From: Fibrobacter sp. UWH4 | GTDB lineage: Bacteria > Fibrobacterota > Fibrobacteria > Fibrobacterales > Fibrobacteraceae | NCBI RefSeq assembly: GCF_900142475.1 | Contig: NZ_FRAY01000013.1 | Location: 1-43,605, forward strand | Length of the DNA: 43,605 nt | Direction of reading: 5' to 3' | Shown here: in pieces, positions 18,761-25,959 of the stretch | Numbering within the stretch: the first letter of the stretch is position 1 | Layout: each line of letters starts with the position of its first letter | Notes under the pieces: model-generated | Told to the model about the DNA's origin: nothing | What the model saw: the letters and a program-made list of their open reading frames with translations, nothing else | Databases searched by the model: none | Position numbers and translations under genes: made by a program

Positions 18761-18806
18761 GTCAACAATAATTGCATAATTAACTTTTTTGGCCGCGGCT
18801 ATTGAC
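18761..18806 (+). repeat. 46-bp direct repeat, left copy flanking rhuM
   Basis: Starts GTCAACAATA and ends GGCTATTGAC. The copy at 19902-19947 has the same length and differs at about five positions. The ends are themselves partly inverted. Its last bases form the -35 box of the rhuM promoter. Confidence 0.8.
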
Positions 18807-18830
18807 AACCGCCCTGCGTTTGTGTATATT
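18802..18830 (+). promoter_or_regulatory. Promoter of the rhuM-like gene
   Basis: TTGACA (18802-18807), a 17-base spacer and TATATT (18825-18830): a near-consensus housekeeping promoter 38 bases before the chosen ATG. The -35 is supplied by the end of the direct repeat. Confidence 0.75.
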
Positions 18831-18867
18831 TTGTAGTGAACAAATGTGTAGTCTTTTTTGGGGCTGT

Positions 18868-19869
18868 ATGAACGACGAGATTGTAATTTTCAAGACCGAT
18901 GACGAGACCATCAATGTGGAGGTCCGTTTCGAGGACGAGACGGCCTGGCTTACGCAGGACCAGATGTCCGTGCTGTTTAGCAAGTCTAAATCGACCATTA
19001 ATGAGCATATAAAGAATGTATTCAAAGAGGGGGAATTAGACGAAAAAGTGGTTGTTCGGAAATTCCGAATAACCACTCCGCATGGGGCGATTGAGGGCAA
19101 AACGCAGTCTCACGAGGTGAATTTCTACAACCTTGACGTCATTATTTCTGTGGGCTATCGCGTAAAGTCCCTGCGTGGCACCCAGTTCAGGCAGTGGGCC
19201 ACGAAACGCCTCAAGGAATACATCGTCAAGGGCTTTACGATGGACGATGAACGCCTGAAAAATCTTGGCGGAGGCAGCTACTGGCAAGAACTTCTGGCGC
19301 GGATTCGCGACATCCGTGCCAGCGAGAAGGTGTTCTACCGACAGGTTCTCGATATTTACGCGACGAGTATTGACTATGACCCCAAGGCGGATACTTCGGT
19401 CCTGTTCTTCAAGAAGGTACAGAACAAGATGCATTTTGCCGTGCACGGGCAGACTGCGGCGGAGGTCATCTATAGCCGTGCAGATGCCGAAAAGGTCTTT
19501 ATGGGGCTTACGACTTTTTCTGGGGACAAGCCGACTCTCCAAGAGGCGTTGATTGCCAAGAATTATCTGGATGAAAGGGAATTGCGCGCCATGGGGCAAA
19601 TCGTTTCGGGTTATCTGGATTTCGCGGAGCGCAAGGCCGAACGCCATGAACCGATGACTATGGCGGACTGGTCAAAGCATTTGGATCAAATCCTGACGGC
19701 TGGTGGCGAACAGTTGCTAAAAGGCAATGGATCTGTTTCACATGAACTGGCGGTCGAAAAGGCTACCGGTGAATATCGCAAATACCAGCAAAAGACGCTC
19801 TCGTCTGTAGAAAAGGCTTTCTTGGATTCTATCAAGACGATCGAGAATAAGACTTCGAAAAATCTGTAA
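18868..19869 (+). CDS. RhuM family protein
   Basis: A 333-aa protein of the RhuM (virulence-protein RhuM) family. The ATG at 18868 (MNDEIVIFKTDDETINVEV) is preferred, since the frame further upstream runs through the promoter. Recognised segments are WLTQDQMSVLFSKSKSTINE, the helix-turn-helix-like start; VVRKFRITTPHG; YNLDVIISVGYRVKS; and GTQFRQWATKRLKEYIVKG. The family is common in pathogenicity and defence islands, but its biochemical role is unsettled; the N-terminus resembles phage antirepressor/KilA-type DNA-binding modules. It has its own promoter and stands between 46-bp direct repeats, so it looks like a single-gene insertion. Confidence 0.9.
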   Translation: MNDEIVIFKTDDETINVEVRFEDETAWLTQDQMSVLFSKSKSTINEHIKNVFKEGELDEKVVVRKFRITTPHGAIEGKTQSHEVNFYNLDVIISVGYRVKSLRGTQFRQWATKRLKEYIVKGFTMDDERLKNLGGGSYWQELLARIRDIRASEKVFYRQVLDIYATSIDYDPKADTSVLFFKKVQNKMHFAVHGQTAAEVIYSRADAEKVFMGLTTFSGDKPTLQEALIAKNYLDERELRAMGQIVSGYLDFAERKAERHEPMTMADWSKHLDQILTAGGEQLLKGNGSVSHELAVEKATGEYRKYQQKTLSSVEKAFLDSIKTIENKTSKNL

Positions 19870-19901
19870 GCGGGACAAGAGCCCGCCCGTAATTTTTCGA
19901 T

Positions 19902-19947
19902 GTCAACAATAGTTGCATAATTAACTTTTTTTGATGCGGCTATTGAC
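19902..19947 (+). repeat. 46-bp direct repeat, right copy flanking rhuM
   Basis: Second copy of the repeat at 18761, beginning 33 bases after the rhuM stop. Its TTGAC end can again serve as a -35 box (TTGACT, 17 bases, AATAAT at 19966-19971) for the genes that follow. Confidence 0.8.
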
Positions 19948-20086
19948 TACTGATAGGGATACAGAAATAATCTCTTGTCGTCGAAATTGCCCTAAAATAA
20001 GCTCCATCAAGCGTTTAAGTGATGGGGCACACTTTACTTATAGGGCGAAAAAACCTATATTTATGTAAAAATTTGGTAGGTGAAAT

Positions 20087-21010
20087 ATGAATCTTTTCAC
20101 GAAAATCGCTATTTGGGGGCTGGTCGCTGGCCTTGCCTGTGCTTTCGCTGCCGAAGAGGGCGAAGTTCTAGGCCAATACGGAGCCATTACCGTTAAGTAT
20201 CTTAATGGTAAGAAGACCGCCATTTTCGATGCCGATTCCAAGGAAACGGTCGAAATCCCCCAGGATGTGGTGGTGGATTCCTTTTATTACGACCGTAATT
20301 TCTCCGGTGTATGGGGAAAACCGGCTACAATCATGTTCCCCTTTGCTATAAGAAATAGCTGTATGAGTTCTTGGGCTGGCATTTATCAATTAGATTCGAT
20401 TGTCAATGCTCAAACTTGGTCAATTTTTGCCAGTTATGTCGACGATACGGAAGCGAATACTCCGTATTTTTTGCGCGTTCATGCGGATTACATCTCCTTA
20501 GGTAATTATTGCTACCCGATTACCCTGAATACCACGACTGGCGGAAACAAGGCCCATACCTTTGGTCCATGGGAATTTACGGGAACATATTCCTATAAGG
20601 TTTGGGAAACCGGTGATTCTGAACTGGGCTATATTTATGGTTTTGCGGCGAAAGAAAAAGAAGTCGATGGCAAGCAGATTCAGGCTGGCCAGTTTGTCAA
20701 GGGAAAAGCCGGTGCCTACATTCGTCCTTTGCGAGCTTATTTGATTTATAATCCTAAGAAGAATGTCCTTTCTAAGGGGGCTGCTGATGTAACGGCTTCG
20801 TTGACAGCAGAAGATTTGCCTGCTACAATTGACGTAATCTTCTTGGATGAAAACGGTGAGACAACGGCAATCCATTCATTGAATACCTATACTGGTGAGT
20901 TCTCGAATAGCACTACGGGCTGGTACGACATGAAGGGCCGTAAGCTCAGTAAGAAACCGACCATAAAGGGAAATTACTTCTATAACGGAAAGAAAGTAAC
21001 CATCAAGTAG
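20087..21010 (+). CDS. Secreted protein with Fibrobacter-type C-terminal sorting-like tail
   Basis: A 307-aa protein. The signal peptide MNLFTKIAIWGLVAGLACAFA is cleaved before AEEGE. The middle is rich in aromatic and beta-forming residues and has no recognised domain. The last 30 residues carry WYDMKGRKLSKKPTIKG and end NGKKVTIK, a basic Gly/Lys tail similar to C-terminal signals of Bacteroidota surface proteins. The protein is therefore likely exported and perhaps anchored at the cell surface. AGG lies before the ATG. The next two genes follow in the same direction with a 9-base gap and then an overlap, so they may form one operon. Function unknown. Confidence 0.75.
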   Translation: MNLFTKIAIWGLVAGLACAFAAEEGEVLGQYGAITVKYLNGKKTAIFDADSKETVEIPQDVVVDSFYYDRNFSGVWGKPATIMFPFAIRNSCMSSWAGIYQLDSIVNAQTWSIFASYVDDTEANTPYFLRVHADYISLGNYCYPITLNTTTGGNKAHTFGPWEFTGTYSYKVWETGDSELGYIYGFAAKEKEVDGKQIQAGQFVKGKAGAYIRPLRAYLIYNPKKNVLSKGAADVTASLTAEDLPATIDVIFLDENGETTAIHSLNTYTGEFSNSTTGWYDMKGRKLSKKPTIKGNYFYNGKKVTIK

Positions 21011-21019
21011 GGGAAGGCG

Positions 21020-21196
21020 ATGAAGGTTGTTTTTTGGAAAAAAGAATATGTTGCGCCCAAGATGACAATCTTGGATATGCGTGGCGAAATGAGCCTGCTC
21101 GCTGGTTCAGGTCCTTTTGATGATGGTTCCGATGCCGACGAGTACGACGACGAGTTCGGTTTCAACCTTAATAAAGGGACGGACCGCCACGCGTAG
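21020..21196 (+). CDS. Small acidic peptide with LLAGSG leader-like motif (58 aa)
   Basis: A 58-codon gene with GGGGAAGG just upstream of the ATG, nine bases after the previous stop. The N-terminal half (KKEYVAPKMTILDM, then MSLLAGSG) resembles the short precursor-like peptides common in Bacteroidota, where K-K-x-Y-x-x-P is followed by a Leu-Leu-x-Gly-Ser break. The second half is very acidic (FDDGSDADEYDDEF). Its end overlaps the start of the nucleotidyltransferase-like gene in another frame. It could be a peptide substrate of that enzyme or a ribosomally made natural product precursor; neither is shown. No exporter or maturation gene is adjacent. Confidence 0.6.
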   Translation: MKVVFWKKEYVAPKMTILDMRGEMSLLAGSGPFDDGSDADEYDDEFGFNLNKGTDRHA

Positions 21197-22349
21197 TAGC
21201 GTTGTACGCGATAATCGTTTGTCCGCAGTATTTTTCGACCTGTTGCGGGCGGCCTTGGGCGATGTACCGGGTGAGTTGGTCGAGTTGAATACCGAAGAGT
21301 GGCTAGGATTGCATAAACAGGCAACCAAGCAGGCGCTCCTCGGTGTTATTTTTTATGGGTTGCAGCGGGTGTATCCCGATATAGAACAGCGGATACCGAA
21401 GGATTTATACCTTAAATGGTTTTACCAGGCCGAGTCCATTCGTGGGTTGAACCAGACCCATTACGAGCGGTCTAAAAAGTTGACGGCGCTTTTTGCCGAG
21501 CGGGGGGCGAAGTCCGTTATCCTCAAGGGCCAGGCGAATTCCCGTCTTTATCCGGACAAATTCATCCGCCAGACGGGTGATGTCGATATTTGGGTGGCCG
21601 GTGGCCGCGACAGGGTGGTCTCGCTGTTGTCGCAGATGGGTTTGCTTAAGGATGCAAAGTTTTCTGCTCACGAGGTGACTCTCCCGAGGGAGGCTTTCGG
21701 GGTCGATGTCGAGGTGCATTTCAACTATATCTACGATTGCCGGAACCCCTTTGCAAATAAACACCTGAAGCGAATTCTATCGTACGAAATCGAAAATCCG
21801 GTGGCGGTGGGCGAGGGTTTCAACGTGGCTTCGAACAAGTTCTCGATGCTGATGCAACTTTCGCATATCCGCAAGCATTTGCTCGGTCATGGAATCGGTT
21901 TACGCCAGGTTATGGATTATGCCGTGTTGCTAAGATCTTCTCTGGGATGCGAACGGGCCGAGGTCAGCATTGCCCTTGCTATAACGGGGTTAAAACCCGT
22001 GGCGGGTGCTCTCATGTGGGTACTTTCGGAGTGTCTCGGGCTAAAAGACGAGTATTTGCTTTGCTCTCCCGATGCCCGGCGAGGGCAGGTGCTGTTGCAG
22101 GCAATTTTGGCGGATGGCAATTTTGGCAAGCGTTCCCGCCGCAAGCGTGGCGGGGTGTTCCTCTGGTGGGTAAGGAACAGGCTGCATCTGCTGCGTTTGC
22201 TTCCGTTCGATTTTCCGGAAGTATCGTGGTACTTGTTGCGCTATTGGGGGGCGTTCCTGTTTTATGTTCCCAAACGGATTTACCTTTTGCGCACATATAA
22301 AAAATCCCTGACTAAGTCAGGGACGGTAAATAAGTTATCGGTTATGTAA
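21120..22349 (+). CDS. Nucleotidyltransferase-like protein (NTP_transf_5 type)
   Basis: A protein of up to 409 aa. The core reads SVILKGQANSRLYPDKFIRQ, then TGDVDIWV, where G-D-x-D is the nucleotidyltransferase metal-binding pair, then VDVEVHFNYIYDCRNPF and LMQLSHIRKHLLGHGIGLRQ. These fit the uncharacterised NTP_transf_5 family, often found beside peptide natural-product or glycan genes. The start is uncertain: ATGs at 21120, 21123 and 21132 lie inside the small peptide gene and lack a good ribosome site, while a TTG at 21219 is nearer the first family-like residues (LSAVFFDLLRAAL). The last 15 or so residues are read from the terminator of the convergent gene. Confidence 0.8.
   Translation: MMVPMPTSTTTSSVSTLIKGRTATRSSVVRDNRLSAVFFDLLRAALGDVPGELVELNTEEWLGLHKQATKQALLGVIFYGLQRVYPDIEQRIPKDLYLKWFYQAESIRGLNQTHYERSKKLTALFAERGAKSVILKGQANSRLYPDKFIRQTGDVDIWVAGGRDRVVSLLSQMGLLKDAKFSAHEVTLPREAFGVDVEVHFNYIYDCRNPFANKHLKRILSYEIENPVAVGEGFNVASNKFSMLMQLSHIRKHLLGHGIGLRQVMDYAVLLRSSLGCERAEVSIALAITGLKPVAGALMWVLSECLGLKDEYLLCSPDARRGQVLLQAILADGNFGKRSRRKRGGVFLWWVRNRLHLLRLLPFDFPEVSWYLLRYWGAFLFYVPKRIYLLRTYKKSLTKSGTVNKLSVM
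22305..22323 (-). terminator. Intrinsic terminator of the CotH gene
   Basis: Arms TCCCTGACT and AGTCAGGGA with a U-run on the minus strand (A6 at 22299-22304). It lies inside the 3' end of the convergent nucleotidyltransferase-like gene. Confidence 0.8.
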
Positions 22350-22353
22350 TCCA

Positions 22354-24543
22354 CTACTTGAATTGAGCGGTGATATTCATATTGTCCGTAATTTCGACGA
22401 GTCTCGGGTTTTCGGTTGAACCGTCTGACCATCCCGAGAAGATTCTTCCGGCGGCAGGAAGCGCTTCAAGCTGCATCTGCATTCCGGCGAAGAACTTGCC
22501 TTGGTAATTGGCACTCGGCAGTTTCATGCCGTCGACCTTGATCGTTCCGTTCCCGCTTGCGGCGATGGTGACGTTGACTTCGTTTTGCAGGTCGAACCTG
22601 TCGGCCATTTCTTGACGCACGGTTTCGCTGCGGTTTCTGGCGTAGGCAATCAGAGTGCTTCCGCTCGGGTCCCAAGTGAAGTTGCTCTGGTTGCGGGGCC
22701 AGCGCTCCTGGTCGCGCGACTGTTCCTGAGAGGGAATGGTCGCCATCATGGCCTGTACGGTCTTTTGGACCTTTTCGTAGGTCAGGTAGTCGTTCAGCAG
22801 AATGCAGGCGTTGTTGATGAACAGACGCCTGAAGTCGGGGTTGTCGAGAAGTTTCTTGAGCATTCCTCCTGGTGTACGGCTGTCGGTGGCGCCCCAGCTT
22901 CCGCCTCCGAATCCGCCCCACATGCCGCCTTGGCCGGGGTTCTGCGTGGCGCCCTGTTTGGCGCCGAGCACCCAGTCGAACATGTTCTGGTTCTGCACGT
23001 CAAAGTTGGCTATGCCGGGGGTGAATCCGAATCCGTGGTCGGTGTCGAAGGCGACGTACTTGAAGGGATTTCCGTTGCCGCCCCAGGCGCGCACGTTGTT
23101 GTTTGGCCAGTCGCCGTTGTGGAAGTACATTTCGGTGAGCATGTACTGGGCAAAGCTGTTCACGTTCATCTTGGTCTTAAGTTGTTCGTACTGCTGGTTG
23201 TTTTCGCCTGCGTAGTTGGCGCTTGAAATTTCATTGACCAGCTGCTGGTAATCGCCGGTAGAGGCGCCGTTGGTGCCGCTCGCTTCTAGGTTTGAACCTG
23301 CAATCTTGATCATGTTGATGGACTTGGAGTCGATTCCGTAATTCGTTTCGACGTAGCTCCTGTTCAGTCGTTCGCGCAAGTCGTGGATACCGAAGTATTC
23401 GCCGTTGTAGAACACCACCACCTGGCGGCTTCGCTGGTAGTCAACGTCGGTGCCTTCCATCAGGCTTGTCATCATGGCGTCGCCAATGTAGTCCGTCCAG
23501 AAACGGTTGCCGTTGTTGCGCAGGTTGAAACTCTTGATTTTCTTCGCTTCGGGGCGGGTCGTAAATAGCGAGTATTTCAGGACCTTGTCGCCGTAGTTGT
23601 CGTTGTCCATCTTGATTGCGACGCTTTTCTTGGGCTTGTAGCGGCTGTAGTTGCCGATAATCGAAATGCCGGCGTCGATTTCCCAGGTCTTCTCGGTGGT
23701 GGAACTACCTTTTTCGAAGTATTCTACATGTACGGGGAGTTCTGTATCTTTCCAGAAGTTGGCCGCCTTGCAGGGCTCGGTGCATCGAGGATTGTTGTTG
23801 TCGGTGACGTTTGCGTTTCCGCCGAAATCCCAGGTGCTTTCGCCGTTGTTGGTGAGCGGGCCGGTGGCGTAGAGTCCGTCGGTAGAATCGAACATGTCGT
23901 GATGATTTACGGTGAGGGCCACGACCGGCATCGAGACGGTTTCGTTGATAAAGTAGGTCTGCGTGGTGGTGTCGGCGGGCAGGCCGTTCACGAATTCGGA
24001 GCAGCGGATGACCGTGTTCTCGGTAATCTGTTTGGTCTGCGTAATTTGTTCAGAACCCTGGGTGGGGAAGGAGCCATCGAAGGTGCAGCGGATTTCGCCG
24101 CCTTTTTGCGGGGTGGGCGGCTCGATGGTCAGGTTCGAATAGAAGCCCGCCTTCGGGAGGAAACTTTCCTTGGGCTTGTGGTTGTCTTCGTAATCCTTGA
24201 GTCCGCTCGAAGAGGAAACTGGTTGAGCGGCAGAGGATACGGAAGTTGCCGGGGTGACTTCGGGTGTGGAATCCTGGTTGACGGGGAGCTGTGCCGTAGC
24301 GGAACTTGTGGGAATGGCGATGGCGCCGCTTGATAACGGAGGTGTGGCGGGAACGGCAACCGTGTCGCCCGAAACGGGATCGACATAGGGAATATTTGGG
24401 TCAAGTCCTGGAAGAGAATCTGACTGTTCACCGATAATGGGGACGGAATTTGCGTCAATTGGGTTCCTATCGGAGGAATCGTCCGAGCATCCGCTGAGTA
24501 GAACCCCGACAAAGGCGGGTAAAAGAAGGACTTTTTTTTGCAT
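22354..24543 (-). CDS. CotH kinase-domain lipoprotein
   Basis: A 729-aa lipoprotein. The ATG at 24543 is chosen because AGGG stands 7 bases upstream. MQKKVLLLPAFVGVLLSGC gives a lipobox with Cys19, followed by a long Ser/Pro/Thr-rich spacer. A chitobiase-C/Fn3-associated segment (about 140-210, with GGEIRCTFDGSFPT) comes next. The CotH domain (about 215-620) has YNGEYFGIHDLRERLNRSYV and the kinase-like FDTDHGFGF. The tail (about 655-729) is an InlB/Listeria-Bacteroides-type repeat with FSGWSDGSTENP. CotH proteins are atypical secreted protein kinases in spore coats; in this setting it is a surface protein of unknown target. Confidence 0.88.
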   Translation of the reverse strand: MQKKVLLLPAFVGVLLSGCSDDSSDRNPIDANSVPIIGEQSDSLPGLDPNIPYVDPVSGDTVAVPATPPLSSGAIAIPTSSATAQLPVNQDSTPEVTPATSVSSAAQPVSSSSGLKDYEDNHKPKESFLPKAGFYSNLTIEPPTPQKGGEIRCTFDGSFPTQGSEQITQTKQITENTVIRCSEFVNGLPADTTTQTYFINETVSMPVVALTVNHHDMFDSTDGLYATGPLTNNGESTWDFGGNANVTDNNNPRCTEPCKAANFWKDTELPVHVEYFEKGSSTTEKTWEIDAGISIIGNYSRYKPKKSVAIKMDNDNYGDKVLKYSLFTTRPEAKKIKSFNLRNNGNRFWTDYIGDAMMTSLMEGTDVDYQRSRQVVVFYNGEYFGIHDLRERLNRSYVETNYGIDSKSINMIKIAGSNLEASGTNGASTGDYQQLVNEISSANYAGENNQQYEQLKTKMNVNSFAQYMLTEMYFHNGDWPNNNVRAWGGNGNPFKYVAFDTDHGFGFTPGIANFDVQNQNMFDWVLGAKQGATQNPGQGGMWGGFGGGSWGATDSRTPGGMLKKLLDNPDFRRLFINNACILLNDYLTYEKVQKTVQAMMATIPSQEQSRDQERWPRNQSNFTWDPSGSTLIAYARNRSETVRQEMADRFDLQNEVNVTIAASGNGTIKVDGMKLPSANYQGKFFAGMQMQLEALPAAGRIFSGWSDGSTENPRLVEITDNMNITAQFK

Positions 24544-24796
24544 AATAATCATCCCTGACAACAAAAAATGTCATCTTCAATACACCGCTTGGTAAAGTAA
24601 TATGTTTTTTTTGAAAAAGAGCGTTTTTTATATAATCTTTACATAAAAGGGGGCTTTTTTTAGACCGATATGACGAAAATCACAAATGTTTAAATTTTTA
24701 TGTAATAAAATGTTTAAAAACTAGATTTTTGTAGAGTTTTCTCAATTTTTCGTGTAAAAATAAATGTCAAAAAGGACTGTTTGGGATAATAAAAAA
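24544..24796. other. AT-rich intergenic region
   Basis: Between the CotH gene start and the aquaporin terminator. It is very AT-rich with runs of A and T and no open frame with a ribosome site. The CotH promoter must lie here on the minus strand, but I cannot fix it with confidence. Confidence 0.5.
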
Positions 24797-24814
24797 GGCG
24801 GGCCGAAACCCGCC
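24797..24814 (-). terminator. Intrinsic terminator of the aquaporin gene
   Basis: Arms GGCGGG and CCCGCC with loop CCGAAA, followed by a U-run on the minus strand (A6 at 24791-24796). Confidence 0.8.
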
Positions 24815-24875
24815 AAAACTTTGTTCTGTTATCGCAGCGAAGTTGCCCCTTGAGCAAACTTTGTTTGCACAAGAA

Positions 24876-25607
24876 TTACTTCTTGCAGCACTTGCATTCG
24901 GCGATGCACTTGTAGCACAGGCCACCGATCACGCCGCCGAGAATCGGGGCTACCCAGAAGAGCCAGAGCTGCTTGATGGCGGCGCCGCCAACGAACACGG
25001 CCATAGCGGCAGAGCGTGCCGGGTTCACGGAGGTGTTGGTCACCGGGATAGAGATGAGGTGGATGAGCGTGAGGCAGAGACCGATGGCAATCGGGGCAAA
25101 GCCTGCCGGTGCGCGGCCGTCGGTAGCGCCCATGATCACGAACAGGAAGATGGCCGTAAGCACGGTTTCAATAAGGAATGCAGAGAGCATACCGGAGGTC
25201 TTGCCGCCAAAGGCGTTCAGGCCGTTGGTGAGGGAATCGGACCAGCCGTTGGTAGCGAATGCGCCAATGCCTGCGTTGGTGAGGTCGGGGCAGGCAATCG
25301 CGTAGAGGAGCGCTGCTGCAATGATACCGCCAATCACCTGGGCGACGATGTATGCCGGAGCTTCCTTAGCGGGAAAGCGACCGCCGGCAACCTGACCGAG
25401 CGTGACAGCCGGGTTCAAGTGGCAACCCGAAATGTGACCGATGGCGTAGGCCATGGTGAGCACCGTAAGGCCAAACGCGAGCGATACGCCCACGTAACCG
25501 ATACCGGTAGTCGGGACGCCGCATGCGAGGACAGCTGCACCGCAGCCGCCAAACACAAGCCAGAAGGTGCCGATTGCTTCGGCAATAGCGCGAGTAGAAA
25601 GTTTCAT
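24876..25607 (-). CDS. aqpZ: Aquaporin Z-like water channel
   Basis: A 243-aa member of the MIP family. The ATG at 25607 ([10 protein letters not shown]) is chosen because GGAG lies 8 bases upstream; an ATG 15 bases earlier would overlap that site. Six membrane segments are visible with both half-helix motifs: HLNPAVTLG (first NPA) and VNPARSAA (second NPA). The residues around them are of the water-selective AqpZ type. The C-terminus is unusual: [14 protein letters not shown] holds five Cys in 14 residues, which AqpZ of other bacteria lacks. Single gene with its own terminator. Confidence 0.93.
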   Translation of the reverse strand: MKLSTRAIAEAIGTFWLVFGGCGAAVLACGVPTTGIGYVGVSLAFGLTVLTMAYAIGHISGCHLNPAVTLGQVAGGRFPAKEAPAYIVAQVIGGIIAAALLYAIACPDLTNAGIGAFATNGWSDSLTNGLNAFGGKTSGMLSAFLIETVLTAIFLFVIMGATDGRAPAGFAPIAIGLCLTLIHLISIPVTNTSVNPARSAAMAVFVGGAAIKQLWLFWVAPILGGVIGGLCYKCIAECKCCKK

Positions 25608-25766
25608 TTGAATTTTCTCCATATATTGAGGGTTAAGAGTCTTTGCTCAATTTAGCAAAGCAGGGCGAATAAATTCATAAAATGAATGTGAAAAATTGTT
25701 TTCGAGCGAAAACGCACATACAAGATTTTCAATCATATGTGTTTAGGGGTAAATTTTGAAAAAAAT
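25608..25766. other. Intergenic region upstream of the aquaporin gene
   Basis: AT-rich spacer that should contain the minus-strand aquaporin promoter. No gene seen. Confidence 0.4.
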
Positions 25767-25785
25767 GCCCCGCGAATTGCGGAGC
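25767..25785 (-). terminator. Intrinsic terminator downstream of aspS
   Basis: Arms GCCCCGC and GCGGAGC (one G-U pair) around GAATT, followed by a U7 run on the minus strand (A7 at 25759-25765). It lies about 175 bases past the aspS stop, beyond the tandem repeats, which would therefore be transcribed. Confidence 0.7.
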
Positions 25786-25825
25786 ACCTTATAATGCTTT
25801 AGATTCTATCGCCTCTTCGAGGCTC

Positions 25826-25925
25826 CAGAATGACATTTCACCCTGGGGGTCAGAATGACGTTTCACCCTGGGGGTCAGAATGACGTTTCACCCTGGGGGT
25901 CAGAATGGCATGTCACCCTGGAGGC
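25826..25925. repeat. Four tandem 25-bp repeats related to the dispersed REP-like family
   Basis: Units begin CAGAATGAC and contain TTTCACCCTGGGGG. Unit 1 differs from units 2 and 3 at one base; unit 4 has several changes and runs into GAGGCCGTAGGCCGATAGGG. There are no spacers between units. Confidence 0.85.
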
Positions 25926-25959
25926 CGTAGGCCGATAGGGTCCACAGCTTTTTGTCGGC

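Noticed and set aside
24843-25655. 270-aa ORF opposite the aquaporin gene
   Set aside because: Shadow; aquaporin NPA motifs are clear on the minus strand.
25826-25925. CRISPR array
   Set aside because: The 25-bp units abut without spacers and no cas genes are near.
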